Positions 23,515 to 34,412 are shown, counted from the stretch's first letter. The stretch is DNA of 64,000 bases from Micromonospora siamensis (GCF_900090305.1 NZ_LT607751.1:6076001-6140000); one strand, 5' to 3'. Notes: generated from the sequence alone by a model not told the origin. Numbers and translations: made by a program.

Positions 23515-24843
23515 CTACCGCAGGAACCCTTCGTAGTTCCGCTGCATGAGTTGGCTCTCGATCTGCTTCACGGTCTCCAGACCGACGCCGACCATGATGA
23601 GCACAGCGGTGCCGCCGAACGGGAAGTTCTGGAACTGCTGGTTGTTCAGCCAGATGAAGAAGAAGTTCGGCAGGACCGCGACGATGCCCAGGTAGAGCGC
23701 ACCCGGCAGGGTGATCCGGCTGAGGATGAAGTCGAGGTATTCGGCCGTCGGCTTGCCCGGGCGGATACCCGGCACGAAGCCGCCGTACTTCTTCATGTTG
23801 TCCGCGACCTCGGTCGGGTTGAACGTGATCGACACGTAGAAGTACGTGAAGAAGATGATCAGCAGGAAGTAGATCGCGATGTGCAGCGGGCTGGCCGGCG
23901 CGACGATGTTGTTCTGGATCCAGGCCTGGGTCTTGCCCGGGTTGTTCTGGTCGAAGAACTGCAGCGCCAGCTGCGGCAGGTAGAGCAGCGACGAGGCGAA
24001 GATGACCGGGATGACACCGGCCTGGTTCACCTTCAGCGGGATGTAGGTGGAGGTGCCGCCGTACATCCGCCGGCCGATCATCCGCTTGGCGTACTGCACC
24101 GGGATCCGGCGCTGCGCCTGCTCGATGAAGGTGACCGCGGTGATGACCAGCAGGACCAGCGCGAGCACCAGGAAGAACTTGGGCCAGCCCTGCTGGGTCT
24201 TGATCTTCCAGCCCTCGCTGGGGAGGCGGGCCGCGATCGAGGTGAAGATCAGCACGGACATGCCGTTGCCGACGCCGCGGTCGGTGATCAGCTCACCGAG
24301 CCACATCACCACACCGGTGCCGGCGGTCATCGTCATGACCAGGATGGTCAGCGTCAGCCAGTCCGGGATGCCGGTCCCCTCGGGGATGATCGGGAACTGG
24401 TCGCACCTGTTCTGGAAGAGCTGCCCGGAGCGGGCCAGCGCCACGAACGCCGACGACTGGAGGATGCCCAGGCCCAGCGTCAGGTAGCGGGTGTACTGCG
24501 TGATCTTGGCCTGACCGGCCTGACCCTCCTTGCGGAGCTGCTCCAGCCGTGGGATGACCACGGTCAGCAGCTGCAGGATGATCGACGCGGTGATGTACGG
24601 CATGATGCCCAGCGCGAAGACCGACAGCTGGAGCAACGCTCCACCCGAGAAGAGGTCGAGCAGGCTCAGCACCCCGGTGGTGTCACCCTGGATGCTGTCG
24701 AGGCACTTCTGCACGTTCGCGTACGAGACGCCGGGGCTGGGGAGCGTGGCACCCAGCCGGTAGACCGCGATGATGCCTACTGTGAACAGCAGCTTCTTGC
24801 GCAGGTCAGGCGTACGGAACGCACTGAGAAAGGCGGACAGCAA
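23515..24843 (-). CDS. secY: preprotein translocase subunit SecY
   Basis: A 442-residue channel of the Sec translocase with ten transmembrane segments, the plug region after TM1 (ATLPSPGVSYANVQKCLD) and the conserved cytoplasmic loops C4 to C6 (RRMYGGTSTYIPLKVNQAGVIP, YGGFVPGIRPGKPTAEYL). The start is TTG 24843, chosen because AGGAGGAAG lies 7 nt upstream and no ATG or GTG fits. It is separated from rplO by 231 nt that contain a terminator-like hairpin. Confidence 0.96.
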   Translation of the reverse strand: MLSAFLSAFRTPDLRKKLLFTVGIIAVYRLGATLPSPGVSYANVQKCLDSIQGDTTGVLSLLDLFSGGALLQLSVFALGIMPYITASIILQLLTVVIPRLEQLRKEGQAGQAKITQYTRYLTLGLGILQSSAFVALARSGQLFQNRCDQFPIIPEGTGIPDWLTLTILVMTMTAGTGVVMWLGELITDRGVGNGMSVLIFTSIAARLPSEGWKIKTQQGWPKFFLVLALVLLVITAVTFIEQAQRRIPVQYAKRMIGRRMYGGTSTYIPLKVNQAGVIPVIFASSLLYLPQLALQFFDQNNPGKTQAWIQNNIVAPASPLHIAIYFLLIIFFTYFYVSITFNPTEVADNMKKYGGFVPGIRPGKPTAEYLDFILSRITLPGALYLGIVAVLPNFFFIWLNNQQFQNFPFGGTAVLIMVGVGLETVKQIESQLMQRNYEGFLR

Positions 24844-25026
24844 CTTCTTCCTCCTGCGCGAGGCGGGCCGCCGGTGAACCCTGGCGGGGCGGGGTTGGTG
24901 CCGGGCGAGTGCCCGATATCCATAGCTGGGATGGGACTCTAACAGCCTCATCCCGGTCCGGGCAGGTGTGCCCGGCTACATAAACCGGATCCGATGTTAC
25001 CCGGCGCACACGCACCGGGTGAGACC

Positions 25027-25065
25027 ACGGCGCCCGCCCAGTTGCGACAACTGAGCGGGCGCCGT
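25027..25065 (-). terminator. composite hairpin between rplO and secY
   Basis: ACGGCGCCCGC at 25027-25037 pairs with 25055-25065, and inside it CAGTTG/CAACTG pair again (25039-25044 and 25048-25053), with one mismatch between the helices. It begins 9 nt after the rplO stop. A partial terminator or processing site is likely, with secY possibly also served by its own promoter in the 184 nt that follow. Confidence 0.65.
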
Positions 25066-25074
25066 GTTTCTGCC

Positions 25075-25518
25075 TTACAGCTCGGTGACGGAGCCACCGG
25101 CGGCGGTGATCTTCTCCTTGGCCGACGCGCTGAACGCGTGCGCCGACACCTGGAGCGCCACACCACCGAGGTCGCCGGTGCCGAGCACCTTGACCGGCTG
25201 GCCCTTGCGGACCGCACCGGCCTCGACCATCTCGATCGGGCCGACCTGGCCGCCGTTCGGGAAGAGCTCGGCGAGCCGGTCCAGGTTGACCACCTGGAAG
25301 ACGACCTTGAACTTGTTCTTGAAGCCCTTCATCTTCGGCAGGCGCATGTGGATGGGCATCTGCCCACCCTCGAACGCCGCCGAGATGTTCTTGCGGGCCT
25401 TGGAACCCTTGGTACCGCGACCGGCGGTCTTGCCCTTGGAGCCCTCACCGCGACCCACCCGGGTCTTCGCGGTCTTGGCACCCGGGGCCGGGCGCAGGTG
25501 GTGAACCTTGATCGTCAT
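25075..25518 (-). CDS. rplO: 50S ribosomal protein L15
   Basis: A 147-residue protein with a basic Gly-rich N-terminal arm ([33 protein letters not shown]) that threads into 23S rRNA, and a C-terminal globular domain. The start overlaps the rpmD stop by 1 nt. It is followed by the hairpin described at 25027. Confidence 0.96.
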   Translation of the reverse strand: MTIKVHHLRPAPGAKTAKTRVGRGEGSKGKTAGRGTKGSKARKNISAAFEGGQMPIHMRLPKMKGFKNKFKVVFQVVNLDRLAELFPNGGQVGPIEMVEAGAVRKGQPVKVLGTGDLGGVALQVSAHAFSASAKEKITAAGGSVTEL

Positions 25519-25700
25519 TACTCGACCTCCTCGACCTTCACGAGGTGGTTGACCTTGAAGATCATGCCCCGAATCTCGGGACGGTCCTCCTTGACCACCA
25601 CGTCGTTGATCCGCTTGAGGCCGAGCGAACGCAGCGACTCACGCTGGTTGTGCTTGGCCCCGATCTCGGACCGGAGCTGGGTGACCTTCAGGCGAGCCAT
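25518..25700 (-). CDS. rpmD: 50S ribosomal protein L30
   Basis: A 60-residue protein with the family pattern [27 protein letters not shown] and [17 protein letters not shown]. The ATG overlaps the rpsE stop by 1 nt and its own stop overlaps the rplO start by 1 nt, giving a three-gene coupled unit. It is the short bacterial form. Confidence 0.95.
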   Translation of the reverse strand: MARLKVTQLRSEIGAKHNQRESLRSLGLKRINDVVVKEDRPEIRGMIFKVNHLVKVEEVE

Positions 25701-26314
25701 CAGGACGCCACCCCCGCCCGCGACGCCAGCATCGCCGCCGGCGCCACGTCCTCCACCGGGAGGCCACGACGCGCCGCGACCTGCTCCGGGGACTCGAGGC
25801 CCTTCAGGGCCGCCACGGTGGCGTGCACGATGTTGATCGGGTTGGACGAGCCGAGGCTCTTGGAGAGCACGTCGTGGATGCCCGCGCACTCCAGCACGGC
25901 ACGCACCGGACCACCGGCGATGACACCCGTACCGGCCGAGGCCGGCTTGAGCAGCACCACACCGGCGGCGTCCTCGCCCGTGACCGGGTGCGGGATCGAC
26001 TGACCGATCCGCGGCACCTTGAAGAAGTGCTTCTTGGCCTCCTCGACACCCTTGGCGATCGCCGCGGGCACCTCCTTGGCCTTTCCGTAGCCCACACCGA
26101 CGGTGCCGTCGCCGTCGCCCACGATCACCAGGGCGGTGAAGCTGAAGCGACGACCACCCTTCACGACCTTGGCGACGCGGTTGATCGCGACGACCCGCTC
26201 GAGGTGCGGGGTCTTCTCGACGGGCGCGTTTCCGCGGCCGCCCTCACGGCGGTTGTCGCGGCGACCACCCTCGTTGCCACCGGACCCGCCGCCACGGCGC
26301 TGTTGACCTGGCAT
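25700..26314 (-). CDS. rpsE: 30S ribosomal protein S5
   Basis: A 204-residue protein of the 30S body involved in decoding fidelity. An Arg/Gly-rich N-terminal extension (residues 1-35) precedes the dsRNA-binding-like domain ([28 protein letters not shown]) and the C-terminal domain ([26 protein letters not shown]). It lies 33 nt after rplR. Confidence 0.97.
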   Translation of the reverse strand: MPGQQRRGGGSGGNEGGRRDNRREGGRGNAPVEKTPHLERVVAINRVAKVVKGGRRFSFTALVIVGDGDGTVGVGYGKAKEVPAAIAKGVEEAKKHFFKVPRIGQSIPHPVTGEDAAGVVLLKPASAGTGVIAGGPVRAVLECAGIHDVLSKSLGSSNPINIVHATVAALKGLESPEQVAARRGLPVEDVAPAAMLASRAGVAS

Positions 26315-26347
26315 CAGCAGCCTTCCTTCTCTCTCGTGACGGGGTTT

Positions 26348-26737
26348 CTAGAACTCGAGCCCGGCTTCGCGGGCGGCGTCGGCAAGCGCGGCGACCCGCC
26401 CCGCGTACCGGTTGCCACCGCGGTCGAAGACGACCTTCGAGACGCCGGCGGCCTTGGCCCGCTCGGCGAGCAGGGCGCCGACCTTGCCGGCCAGGGCGCT
26501 CTTGTCGCCCTCGGTGCCGCGCAGCGAGGCGTCCAGGGTCGAGGCCGACGCCAGGGTGTGACCCTTGGTGTCGTCGACGACCTGAGCCGTGATGTGCCGC
26601 AGGGACCGGGTGACGACCAGGCGGGGACGCTCGGCGGTGCCGTTGACGTTCTTGCGGACCCGGAAGTGCCGGCGCGCACGCCCGACGGCACGCTTGGCGG
26701 CGACGCCGCGGCGGCGCTTGAGCAGCGTGGCGCTCAC
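26348..26737 (-). CDS. rplR: 50S ribosomal protein L18
   Basis: A 129-residue 5S rRNA-binding protein with the core [33 protein letters not shown] and [28 protein letters not shown]. The GTG start overlaps the rplF stop by 4 nt. Confidence 0.96.
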   Translation of the reverse strand: MSATLLKRRRGVAAKRAVGRARRHFRVRKNVNGTAERPRLVVTRSLRHITAQVVDDTKGHTLASASTLDASLRGTEGDKSALAGKVGALLAERAKAAGVSKVVFDRGGNRYAGRVAALADAAREAGLEF

Positions 26738-27276
26738 TTCTTACCTGCCTTTCCAGCCTTGCGGCGGATGACCTCGCCCTGGTACTTGACGCCCTTGCCC
26801 TTGTAGGGCTCCGGCGGGCGGATCTTCCGGATGTTGGCGGCAACCTCGCCGACCTGCTGCTTGTCGATGCCGGCCACGTGGAACAGCGTCGGCCGCTCCA
26901 CCGTGAAGGTGATGCCGTCCGGCGCGGGGACGACCACCGGGTGCGAGAACCCGAGCGCGAACTCCAGGTCCTTGCCCTTGGCGGTCACGCGGTAACCGGT
27001 ACCGGCGATCTCCAGGCTCTTGCGGTAGCCCTCGGTGACGCCGACGATCATGTTGGCGACCAGGGTACGGCTCAGGCCGTGCAGCTCCTTGGCCTTGCGC
27101 TCGTCGTTCGGCCGGTTGACGTGCAGCTGGCCGTCCTCGCCCCGCTCCGCCTTGATCGGCTCGGCGAGCGTGTGCGACAGCTCGCCCTTCGGGCCCTTGA
27201 CCTTGACGGTCTGGCCTTCGATCGTGATGTCGACGCCGGAAGGCACCGGGATCGACTTACGTCCAATACGCGACAT
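26734..27276 (-). CDS. rplF: 50S ribosomal protein L6
   Basis: A 180-residue protein with the two repeated L6 domains ([20 protein letters not shown]; the signature [18 protein letters not shown] near the C-terminus). ATG 27276 was chosen as the conserved start; it is 16 nt downstream of rpsH. It overlaps rplR by 4 nt. Confidence 0.97.
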   Translation of the reverse strand: MSRIGRKSIPVPSGVDITIEGQTVKVKGPKGELSHTLAEPIKAERGEDGQLHVNRPNDERKAKELHGLSRTLVANMIVGVTEGYRKSLEIAGTGYRVTAKGKDLEFALGFSHPVVVPAPDGITFTVERPTLFHVAGIDKQQVGEVAANIRKIRPPEPYKGKGVKYQGEVIRRKAGKAGKK

Positions 27277-27292
27277 TTCTACCAGTCTCCCG

Positions 27293-27700
27293 TTACCAGA
27301 CGAAGGCGAGGACTTCCCCGCCAACGCTCCGCTTGCGGGCCTGCCGGTCGGTCAGCAGTCCCTGGGACGTCGAAATGATCGCCACGCCCAGCCCGCCGAG
27401 CACCCGCGGGAGCCCGTCCGACTTGGCGTACACCCGGAGACCGGGCTTGGACACGCGCTTGATGCCGGCCAGGCTCCGCTCGCGGTTCTGGCCGTACTTC
27501 AGCTCGACGACCAGTCGCTTGCCGACGGCGCCCTCCTCGGGCTCCTCGACCAACCAGGTGGCGATGTAACCCTCGGCCTTGAGGACCTCGGCGATGTTCG
27601 CCTTGATCTTCGAGTAGGGCATCGTCACCCGGTCGTGGTACGCCTGGTTGGCGTTCCGCAGACGCGTGAGCATGTCTGCGATCGGGTCGGTCATCGTCAT
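27293..27700 (-). CDS. rpsH: 30S ribosomal protein S8
   Basis: A 135-residue 16S rRNA-binding protein. Family marks are [34 protein letters not shown] and the C-terminal [22 protein letters not shown] chose ATG 27700; ATG 27694 and TTG 27712 are in frame. In E. coli S8 is the repressor of the spc operon. The 96-nt gap upstream contains nested hairpins that could be relevant. Confidence 0.96.
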   Translation of the reverse strand: MTMTDPIADMLTRLRNANQAYHDRVTMPYSKIKANIAEVLKAEGYIATWLVEEPEEGAVGKRLVVELKYGQNRERSLAGIKRVSKPGLRVYAKSDGLPRVLGGLGVAIISTSQGLLTDRQARKRSVGGEVLAFVW

Positions 27701-27718
27701 GAAATTCGTCAACCTTTC

Positions 27719-27758
27719 TCGCCGGGGTTCCCCGGGCCAGGCCCGGGGCCTACGGCGA
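27719..27758 (-). repeat. nested hairpin rpsN-rpsH
   Basis: Outer pairs TCGCCG/CGGCGA (27719-27724 and 27753-27758) enclose an 8-bp CCCCGGGC/GCCCGGGG stem (27730-27737 and 27741-27748). It sits in the 96-nt gap between the rpsN stop and the rpsH start. Confidence 0.6.
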
Positions 27759-27796
27759 AGAGACAGTTCAGCTGACGCGCTAGGCGCGCCGGGCTA

Positions 27797-27982
27797 TTAC
27801 CAGGAAGCCTTGGACACGCCGGGCAGCTCACCGCGGTGGGCCATCTCCCGGATGCACACCCGGCAGAGACCGAACTTGCGGTAGACCGCCTTCGGACGCC
27901 CGCACCGCTGGCAGCGGGTGTACGCGCGAACCGAGAACTTCGGCTTCGCGGCCGCCTTGAGGATCAGCGCCTTCTTGGCCAT
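27797..27982 (-). CDS. rpsN: 30S ribosomal protein S14, zinc (type Z) form
   Basis: A 61-residue zinc-binding S14 with [24 protein letters not shown], giving the CxxC...CxxC ligands. This short form is the standard housekeeping S14 of Gram-positive bacteria. It starts 1 nt after the rplE stop. Confidence 0.96.
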   Translation of the reverse strand: MAKKALILKAAAKPKFSVRAYTRCQRCGRPKAVYRKFGLCRVCIREMAHRGELPGVSKASW

Positions 27983-27983
27983 C

Positions 27984-28553
27984 TCAGTTCTCCTTGAACG
28001 GGAAGCCCAGGAGCTTGAGCAGCGCCCGGCCCTCGTCGTCGGTCGTGGCGGTGGTGACCACCGTGATGTCCATGCCCCGCTGGCGATCGATCTTGTCCTG
28101 GTCGATCTCGTGGAACACCGACTGCTCGGTCAGACCGAACGTGTAGTTGCCGTGCCCGTCGAGCTTGCGCCCGTCGAGACCGCGGAAGTCGCGGATACGC
28201 GGCAGCGCGATCGACAGCAGCCGGTCCAGGAACTCCCACATCCGGTCGCCGCGCAGGGTCACCTTCGCGCCGATCGGCATGCCCTCGCGGAGCTTGAACT
28301 GCGCGATGGACTTGGTCGCCTTCCGCACCTGCGGCTTCTGGCCGGTGATCGTGGCGAGGTCGCGGACCGCGCCGTCGATCAGCTTGGCGTCGCGAGCGGC
28401 CTCGCCGACACCCATGTTAACGACGATCTTGACCAGCCGCGGCACCTGCATCGCGTTGCCGTAGTTGTGCTGCTCCTGCAGCTTGGCCACGATCTCGTTG
28501 CGGTACCGCTCCTTGAGGCGCGGCATGGTCTTGGTTTCGGTAGCCGTGGTCAT
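27984..28553 (-). CDS. rplE: 50S ribosomal protein L5
   Basis: A 189-residue central-protuberance protein that binds 5S rRNA and the P-site tRNA. Family blocks are [47 protein letters not shown] and [16 protein letters not shown] chose ATG 28553, which shares 1 nt with the rplX stop, over GTG 28556, because AAGGA then has better spacing. Confidence 0.96.
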   Translation of the reverse strand: MTTATETKTMPRLKERYRNEIVAKLQEQHNYGNAMQVPRLVKIVVNMGVGEAARDAKLIDGAVRDLATITGQKPQVRKATKSIAQFKLREGMPIGAKVTLRGDRMWEFLDRLLSIALPRIRDFRGLDGRKLDGHGNYTFGLTEQSVFHEIDQDKIDRQRGMDITVVTTATTDDEGRALLKLLGFPFKEN

Positions 28554-28873
28554 CACAGGTCCTTACCGGTGCTACGCGCGATGCGGACCTTCTGGCCGTT
28601 GTCGTCGATCCGGTAACCGACGCGGGTCGGCTTCCCGTCGGAGTCCAGGACCTGCACGTTCGAGACGTGGATCGGGGCCTCCTGGGTGACGATGCCACCG
28701 GTCTTGGCGCCACGCTGGGTGGTGCTGATGCGGGTGTGCTTCTTGACCCGGTTCACGCCCTCGACCAGGACCTTGTCCTGCCGCGGGTAGGCCGCGATGA
28801 CCTTGCCCTTGGCACCCTTGTCCTTGCCGGCGATGACGACGACCGTGTCGCCCTTCTTGACCTTCACGGTCAC
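28553..28873 (-). CDS. rplX: 50S ribosomal protein L24
   Basis: A 106-residue assembly-initiator protein with the KOW motif ([23 protein letters not shown]) and the downstream VNRVKKHTR. The GTG start overlaps the rplN stop by 4 nt; its own stop overlaps rplE. Confidence 0.96.
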   Translation of the reverse strand: MTVKVKKGDTVVVIAGKDKGAKGKVIAAYPRQDKVLVEGVNRVKKHTRISTTQRGAKTGGIVTQEAPIHVSNVQVLDSDGKPTRVGYRIDDNGQKVRIARSTGKDL

Positions 28874-29238
28874 AACACCTCCGGCGCGAGAGAGATGATC
28901 TTCATGAACCGCTTGTCCCGCAGCTCCCGACCCACCGGGCCGAAGATACGGGTACCGCGCGGGTCCCCGCCGTCCTTGATGATGACGGCGGCGTTCTCGT
29001 CGAAGCGGATGTACGAACCGTCCGGCCGACGCCGCTCCTTGGCGGTGCGGACGACGACCGCCTTGACGACGTCGCCCTTCTTGACGCCGGCACCCGGGAT
29101 CGCGTCCTTGACGGTGGCCACGATGACGTCGCCGATGCTCGCGTAGCGCCGACCGGAGCCACCGAGAACCCGGATGCACAGGATCTCCCGGGCACCCGTG
29201 TTGTCGGCGACGCGCAGTCGCGACTCCTGCTGAATCAC
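28870..29238 (-). CDS. rplN: 50S ribosomal protein L14
   Basis: A 122-residue protein at the subunit interface, almost invariant ([64 protein letters not shown]). GTG start. It opens the coupled rplN-rplX-rplE set after a 100-nt gap containing a 12-bp hairpin. Confidence 0.97.
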   Translation of the reverse strand: MIQQESRLRVADNTGAREILCIRVLGGSGRRYASIGDVIVATVKDAIPGAGVKKGDVVKAVVVRTAKERRRPDGSYIRFDENAAVIIKDGGDPRGTRIFGPVGRELRDKRFMKIISLAPEVL

Positions 29239-29262
29239 GTCTATCTCCTATGTCTGCCGGTT

Positions 29263-29289
29263 CTCCGGCCGCCCGCTGGGCGGCCGGAG
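29263..29289 (-). repeat. intercistronic hairpin rpsQ-rplN
   Basis: A perfect 12-bp stem (CTCCGGCCGCCC at 29263-29274, complement at 29278-29289) with a 3-nt loop. It marks the boundary between the S10-type and spc-type gene sets, where E. coli has separate operons. Confidence 0.7.
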
Positions 29290-29338
29290 CCTGGCGGAAC
29301 TTCGCCCGACCGTTTCGGCGGCCGAGCTCGAGCCTTCG

Positions 29339-29614
29339 CTACTTGGCCTTCTCGAGGATCTCCACGAGCCGCCACCGCTTGGTGGCGGAGAGCGGCCGGG
29401 TCTCCATGATCGTGACCCGGTCGCCGATCCCGGCGGAGTTCTGCTCGTCGTGGACCTTCAGCTTGCGGGTACGGCGCATGATCTTGCCGTACAGCGCGTG
29501 CTTGACCCGGTCCTCGACCTCGACCACGACGGTCTTTTCCATCTTGTCGCTGACCACGAGGCCCTCACGCACCTTACGGCGGGCCCGCGCGGCGGCGGTG
29601 GTGTTCTCGCTCAT
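29339..29614 (-). CDS. rpsQ: 30S ribosomal protein S17
   Basis: A 91-residue OB-fold 16S rRNA-binding protein with [33 protein letters not shown] and [23 protein letters not shown]. The ATG overlaps the rpmC stop by 4 nt (ATGA). Confidence 0.97.
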   Translation of the reverse strand: MSENTTAAARARRKVREGLVVSDKMEKTVVVEVEDRVKHALYGKIMRRTRKLKVHDEQNSAGIGDRVTIMETRPLSATKRWRLVEILEKAK

Positions 29615-29847
29615 GATGCAGTCACCTCAGTCGGCGCGGCCGAGAGACCCAGCTCGCGCTCACGCATGATCGTGTAGATCCGGGCGATCTCCCGACGGAT
29701 GACCTGCAGCCGCCGGTTGTTGTCCAGCTGCCCGGTTGCGGCCTGCACGCGGAGGTTGAACAGCTCCGCCTTGGCCTCACGCAGCTTCGTGACCAGCTCC
29801 TCCTCGGAGAGCTCACGCAGCTCGGAAGGCTTGACGCCCGCTGCCAT
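29611..29847 (-). CDS. rpmC: 50S ribosomal protein L29
   Basis: A 78-residue helical protein near the tunnel exit with the core [33 protein letters not shown] and the [16 protein letters not shown] helix. It overlaps rplP by 1 nt and rpsQ by 4 nt. Confidence 0.96.
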   Translation of the reverse strand: MAAGVKPSELRELSEEELVTKLREAKAELFNLRVQAATGQLDNNRRLQVIRREIARIYTIMRERELGLSAAPTEVTAS

Positions 29848-30272
29848 CAGGATTCACCCACTTCGCGCGTAACAATGCGGCACTTCATCGGGAGCTTGTG
29901 GATCGCGCGACGCATCGCCTCTCGCGCGATCTGCTCGTTGGGGAAGGACATCTCGAAGAGAACCCGCCCCGGCTTGACGTTGGCGACCCACCACTCGGGC
30001 GAACCCTTACCGGAACCCATGCGGGTTTCCGCCGGCTTCTTGGTGAGGGCCTGGTCCGGGAAGATCGTGATCCAGACCTTGCCGCCACGCTTGATGTGGC
30101 GGGTCATCGCGATACGCGCCGACTCGATCTGCCGGTTGGTCACGTACGCCGGCTCGAGAGCCTGGATCCCGAACTCGCCGAACACCACCCGGTTACCACC
30201 CTTGGACGCGCCGTGGCGGTCCGGGTGGTGCGGCTTGCGGAAGCCCTTCGGGGGCTTGCGCGGCATCAGCAT
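29847..30272 (-). CDS. rplP: 50S ribosomal protein L16
   Basis: A 141-residue protein that organises the A-site tRNA pocket. Family blocks are [46 protein letters not shown] and RIVTREV. ATG 30272 has AGGAGGG upstream, just 3 nt from the rpsC stop. Confidence 0.97.
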   Translation of the reverse strand: MLMPRKPPKGFRKPHHPDRHGASKGGNRVVFGEFGIQALEPAYVTNRQIESARIAMTRHIKRGGKVWITIFPDQALTKKPAETRMGSGKGSPEWWVANVKPGRVLFEMSFPNEQIAREAMRRAIHKLPMKCRIVTREVGES

Positions 30273-30275
30273 CTG

Positions 30276-31148
30276 TCAGCCCTCCTGCTGCGTTTCTGCC
30301 GGCTGAGTGGCGGCCGCGGCGACAGCGCCGGCGTCCACCGGGTCGCCGGCCGGCGTCTCCGCCTGCTGCGCGATGGTGGTCGCCGCAGCGCGGCCGGCCT
30401 CGGTGCCACCGGCGGTCGTGCCGGACGAACCCGACCGGCCACGGCGCGGCCGCTCAGGCCGGTCGCCACGGTCACGGCGCGGGCCGCGGGACGGAGCCGC
30501 CTCGGCCGGAGCCTCCCGGCCCGGAACGGCGTCGCCCTTGTAGATCCAGACCTTCACGCCGATCCGGCCGAAGGTGGTACGGGCCTCGAAGAAGCCGTAC
30601 TCGATGTTGGCCCGCAGCGTGTGCAGCGGAACCCGACCCTCGCGGTAGAACTCGGTCCGGCTCATCTCGGCGCCGCCGAGACGGCCCGAGACCTGAACCC
30701 GGATGCCCTTGCAGGCCGGGTTCTTCATCGCGGACTGCATCGACTTGCGCATGGCCCGACGGAAGCTGACCCGGCTGGAGAGCTGCTCGGCGACGCCCTG
30801 GGCGACCAGCTGCGCGTCCGACTCGGGGTTCTTCACCTCGATGATGTTCAGCTGCACCTGCTTGCCGGTGAGCTTCTCCAGCTCGCCGCGGATCCGGTCC
30901 GCCTCGGCACCCTTACGGCCGATCACGATGCCCGGACGGGCGGTGTGGATGTCAACCCGGACCCGGTCCCGGGTGCGCTCGATGTCGACCTTGGAGATCC
31001 CGGCGCGCTCGAGGCCCTTGGACATCATCCGGCGGATCTTGACGTCCTCGCCGATGTAGTCCTTGTAGAGCTTGTCCGCGAACCAGCGGGACTTCCAGTC
31101 GGTCGAGATGCCGAGCCGGAACCCAGTGGGGTGAACCTTCTGACCCAT
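30276..31148 (-). CDS. rpsC: 30S ribosomal protein S3
   Basis: A 290-residue protein at the mRNA entry channel. The KH domain is around [29 protein letters not shown], and the C-terminal S3 domain ends near [15 protein letters not shown] further ~75-residue Arg/Ala/Gly-rich disordered tail is longer than in E. coli but common in actinobacteria. The ATG overlaps the rplV stop by 1 nt. Confidence 0.97.
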   Translation of the reverse strand: MGQKVHPTGFRLGISTDWKSRWFADKLYKDYIGEDVKIRRMMSKGLERAGISKVDIERTRDRVRVDIHTARPGIVIGRKGAEADRIRGELEKLTGKQVQLNIIEVKNPESDAQLVAQGVAEQLSSRVSFRRAMRKSMQSAMKNPACKGIRVQVSGRLGGAEMSRTEFYREGRVPLHTLRANIEYGFFEARTTFGRIGVKVWIYKGDAVPGREAPAEAAPSRGPRRDRGDRPERPRRGRSGSSGTTAGGTEAGRAAATTIAQQAETPAGDPVDAGAVAAAATQPAETQQEG

Positions 31149-31603
31149 TACTCGGCACCCTCCGTCGTGCTCTGCGTGTCGGCAGCCTCGGCCTGCTTCG
31201 CCGGGGCGGCCTTCTTCGCCGACTTCTTCGGCGCCGCTGGCGCGACCGCCTCGACCGCCACGGTGATGTGGCAGGTGCGCTTGCGGATCCGGTAGGCCCG
31301 GCCCTGCGCACGCGGCCGGAACCGCTTCATGGTCGGGCCCTCGTCGACGAAAGCCTCGCTGACGAGCAGCGCGTCAGGGTCCAGCCGCTCGTTGTTCTCC
31401 GCGTTGGCGATCGCGCTCGCGAGCACCTTGTACACCTGCTCGCTCGCAGCCTGCGGCGCGAACTGCAGCACCGTGAGAGCCTCCTTCGCGGGCAGGCCGC
31501 GGACGAGGTTGACCACCCGGCGCGCCTTCATCGGCGAGATGCGCACGTGTCGCGCAACCGCCCGCGCGCCCGGAAGCACCGGAGCGTCGCCCTTTCCTGG
31601 CAT
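31148..31603 (-). CDS. rplV: 50S ribosomal protein L22
   Basis: A 151-residue protein whose beta-hairpin lines the exit tunnel ([26 protein letters not shown]). The N-terminal [20 protein letters not shown] is diagnostic. An Ala/Lys-rich tail of ~30 residues is added at the C-terminus. It ends in a 1-nt overlap with rpsC. Confidence 0.96.
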   Translation of the reverse strand: MPGKGDAPVLPGARAVARHVRISPMKARRVVNLVRGLPAKEALTVLQFAPQAASEQVYKVLASAIANAENNERLDPDALLVSEAFVDEGPTMKRFRPRAQGRAYRIRKRTCHITVAVEAVAPAAPKKSAKKAAPAKQAEAADTQSTTEGAE

Positions 31604-31643
31604 CGCTGTAACCCCTTGTTCCTCTATCCGTATGCCCGCGGCG

Positions 31644-31925
31644 TCAGCGCCGGCGGCTCTTCCGGTCGTCCTTCTCGTGACCCTTGAACGTGCGGGTCAG
31701 CGCGAACTCGCCGAGCTTGTGCCCGACCATCGCCTCGGTCACGAACACGGGGACGTGCTTGCGCCCGTCGTGCACGGCGATCGTGTGCCCGAGCATCTCG
31801 GGGATGATCGTCGAGCGCCGCGACCAGGTCTTGATGACGTTCTTCGAGCCCTTGTCGTTCTGCGTCTCCACCTTCTTGAGCAGGTGGTCGTCGATGAACG
31901 GGCCCTTCTTCAGGCTGCGAGGCAT
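31644..31925 (-). CDS. rpsS: 30S ribosomal protein S19
   Basis: A 93-residue protein of the 30S head with [52 protein letters not shown] and the terminal [11 protein letters not shown]. It is 12 nt after rplB. Confidence 0.97.
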   Translation of the reverse strand: MPRSLKKGPFIDDHLLKKVETQNDKGSKNVIKTWSRRSTIIPEMLGHTIAVHDGRKHVPVFVTEAMVGHKLGEFALTRTFKGHEKDDRKSRRR

Positions 31926-31937
31926 GCTCTATCTCCC

Positions 31938-32777
31938 TCAGCCGCGCTTACGCGTGGCGTAGCGGCGGCGGACGATCAGCCGGTCGCTCGGCTGGCCCTT
32001 ACGACGGGTGCGGCCCTCGGGCTTACCCTGCGGGTTGACCGGGTGGCGACCACCGGAGGTCTTACCCTCACCACCACCGTGCGGGTGGTCGACCGGGTTC
32101 ATGGCGACACCACGGACGGTCGGGCGCTTGCCCTTCCACCGCATCCGGCCGGCCTTGCCCCAGTTGATGTTCGACTGGTCGGCGTTGCCGATCTCGCCGA
32201 TGCTGGCGCGGCAGCGCACGTCGACCCGCCGGATCTCGCCGGACGGCATGCGGAGGGTCGCGTACGCGCCCTCACGGCCGAGCAGCTGGATGCCGACGCC
32301 GGCCGAACGCGCCAGCTTGGCGCCACCGCCGGGACGAAGCTCCACGTTGTGGATCGTCGTACCGACCGGGATGTTGCGCAGCGGCAGGTTGTTGCCCGGC
32401 TTGATGTCGGCGCCCGGGCCCGACTCGATCGCGTCGCCCTGCTTCAGGTCCTTCGGCGCGAGGATGTAGCGCTTCTCGCCGTCGGCGTAGTGCAGCAGCG
32501 CGATACGCGCGGTGCGGTTCGGGTCGTACTCGATGTGGGCGACCTTGGCCGGGATGCCGTCCTTGTCGACCCGCTTGAAGTCGATCAGACGGTACTGGCG
32601 CTTGTGACCGCCACCGTGGTGCCGCGTGGTGATCCGGCCGTGGGCGTTACGCCCGCCCTTCTTCGGCAGCGGAGCCAGCAGCGACTTCTCCGGCGTGGAC
32701 CGGGTGATCTCGGCGAAGTCGGCGACGCTGGAGCCACGGCGGCCCGGCGTCGTCGGCTTGTACTTACGGATAGCCAT
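31938..32777 (-). CDS. rplB: 50S ribosomal protein L2
   Basis: A 279-residue protein needed for subunit joining and peptidyl transfer. The signature [22 protein letters not shown] near the C-terminus contains the essential His. The OB and SH3-like domains ([39 protein letters not shown]) are intact. It sits 12 nt from rplW and from rpsS. Confidence 0.98.
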   Translation of the reverse strand: MAIRKYKPTTPGRRGSSVADFAEITRSTPEKSLLAPLPKKGGRNAHGRITTRHHGGGHKRQYRLIDFKRVDKDGIPAKVAHIEYDPNRTARIALLHYADGEKRYILAPKDLKQGDAIESGPGADIKPGNNLPLRNIPVGTTIHNVELRPGGGAKLARSAGVGIQLLGREGAYATLRMPSGEIRRVDVRCRASIGEIGNADQSNINWGKAGRMRWKGKRPTVRGVAMNPVDHPHGGGEGKTSGGRHPVNPQGKPEGRTRRKGQPSDRLIVRRRYATRKRG

Positions 32778-32789
32778 TGTCTACACCCC

Positions 32790-33092
32790 TCAGCTGACCG
32801 GGCCGCCGAAGGCCTCGATACGGTCTCCGTCAGCCAGCTTCACGATCGCCCGCTTGGTGGCCTTGCGCTGACCGAAGCCGGTCTTGGTGCGCTTGCGCTT
32901 GCCCTGGCGGTTGAGCGTGTTGACCGTCAGGACGCGGACGTTGAAGATCTGCTGGATAGCGATCTTGATCTCGGTCTTGTTCGCGTCCGGGTGCACCAGG
33001 AAGGTGTACCAGTTCCGGTTCAGCTCGCTGTAGCTCTTCTCCGAGACGACCGGCGCGACGATGACGTCACGCGGATCGGCGATCGTGCTCAC
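32790..33092 (-). CDS. rplW: 50S ribosomal protein L23
   Basis: A 100-residue protein at the tunnel exit that docks trigger factor and SRP. Marks are [34 protein letters not shown] and [20 protein letters not shown]. The GTG start overlaps the rplD stop by 4 nt. Confidence 0.96.
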   Translation of the reverse strand: MSTIADPRDVIVAPVVSEKSYSELNRNWYTFLVHPDANKTEIKIAIQQIFNVRVLTVNTLNRQGKRKRTKTGFGQRKATKRAIVKLADGDRIEAFGGPVS

Positions 33093-33739
33093 TTGCCACC
33101 CTCCTCGGTGGTCTCGGCGGGAACACCGAGGAACTCGTCCAGGGCGTCCTTGGTGAAGACCACGTCGTCGGCCACCAGCACGTCGTACGTGTTGAGCTGG
33201 CCGGCCTCGATCAGGTGCACCCGCGGCTCGTTGCGCAGCGACACCCAGTTCAGCTCGTCGGCGCTGCTCAGCACGACCAGAACCCGACGGGCCCCGGTGA
33301 ACTTCGCCAGCGCGGTCAGCGCCGCCTTCGTCGACGGCTTCTCGCCGGAGACGAACGACTCGACGACGTGCACCTGGCCGGCGCGAGCCCGGTCGGAGAG
33401 GGCGCCACGCAGGGCGGCGGCCTTCATCTTCTTCGGGGTGCGCTGGCTGTAGTCGCGCGGCACCGGGCCGTGGACCACGCCACCGCCGGCGAACTGCGGC
33501 GCGCGGGTCGAGCCCTGGCGGGCACGACCGGTGCCCTTCTGCTTGTAAGGCTTCTTGCCGCCGCCGGACACCTCGCCGCGGGTCTTGGCCTTGTGCGTGC
33601 CCTGACGGGCCGCCGCGAGCTGGGCCACCACGACCTGGTGCATCAGGGCGACGTTCGCCTGGACGTCGAAGATGTCGCCGGGCAGCTCGACGGAGCCGCT
33701 CTTGGCGCCTTCGACGTTGAGGACGTCAACGGTGGTCAC
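33089..33739 (-). CDS. rplD: 50S ribosomal protein L4
   Basis: A 216-residue protein with a tunnel-lining loop ([38 protein letters not shown]). In E. coli it is the autogenous repressor of the S10 operon; the long structured leader upstream of rpsJ here could serve a similar end, but that is conjecture. GTG start, 4-nt overlaps with rplC and rplW. Confidence 0.96.
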   Translation of the reverse strand: MTTVDVLNVEGAKSGSVELPGDIFDVQANVALMHQVVVAQLAAARQGTHKAKTRGEVSGGGKKPYKQKGTGRARQGSTRAPQFAGGGVVHGPVPRDYSQRTPKKMKAAALRGALSDRARAGQVHVVESFVSGEKPSTKAALTALAKFTGARRVLVVLSSADELNWVSLRNEPRVHLIEAGQLNTYDVLVADDVVFTKDALDEFLGVPAETTEEGGK

Positions 33740-34401
33740 TTGGCCGCACCGCCCTTCTTCGCCTTGGTCTTGGCCGCGGTACGGACCAGGACCAGCGCGC
33801 CCTTGGGGCCGGGGATGGCGCCACGGACGAGCAGGAGGTTGTTCTCGGTGTCGACCGCCTGGACGGTCAGGTTCTGGACGGTGTAGCGAACGCCACCCAT
33901 CCGGCCGGCCATCCGGGTGCCCTTGAAGACACGACCCGGGGTGGCGCAGGCGCCGATGGAGCCCGGCGAGCGGTGCTTGCGCTCGACACCGTGGCTGGCG
34001 CGCAGACCGTGGAAGCCGTGCCGCTTCATCGGGCCGGCGTAGCCCTTGCCCTTGGTCTTGCCGGTGACGTCGATGACGACGCCCGCCGGGAACTCCTCGA
34101 CCGTGACCTCCTGGCCCAGCGAGTAGTCGGCGGCGTCGGCGGTGCGCAGCTCGACGATGTGCCGGCGCGGCGCCACGTCCGCCTTCGCGTAGTGCCCGCT
34201 GACCGGCTTCTTGACCTTGCGCGGGTCGATCGTGCCGTACGCCAGCTGGACCGCGGAGTAACCGTCCTTCTCGGCGCTACGAACCTGGCTGACGACGCAC
34301 GGGCCGGCCTGAACCACGGTCACGGGAACAACCTTGTTGTTGTCCCAGACCTGGGTCATGCCGAGCTTGGCGCCCAGGATCCCCTTGACTTGCCTGTCCA
34401 T
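33736..34401 (-). CDS. rplC: 50S ribosomal protein L3
   Basis: A 221-residue early-assembly protein near the peptidyl transferase centre. It starts [20 protein letters not shown]; the loop [34 protein letters not shown] is conserved. The C-terminal tail is Lys/Ala-rich. ATG 34401 is 11 nt after rpsJ. Confidence 0.97.
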   Translation of the reverse strand: MDRQVKGILGAKLGMTQVWDNNKVVPVTVVQAGPCVVSQVRSAEKDGYSAVQLAYGTIDPRKVKKPVSGHYAKADVAPRRHIVELRTADAADYSLGQEVTVEEFPAGVVIDVTGKTKGKGYAGPMKRHGFHGLRASHGVERKHRSPGSIGACATPGRVFKGTRMAGRMGGVRYTVQNLTVQAVDTENNLLLVRGAIPGPKGALVLVRTAAKTKAKKGGAAK

Positions 34402-34412
34402 TTGTCCGATCC

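Noticed and set aside
21910..24942. A 1010-codon open frame on the plus strand opposite map, adk and secY
   Set aside because: It is a shadow of three recognised genes and has no domain or credible start.
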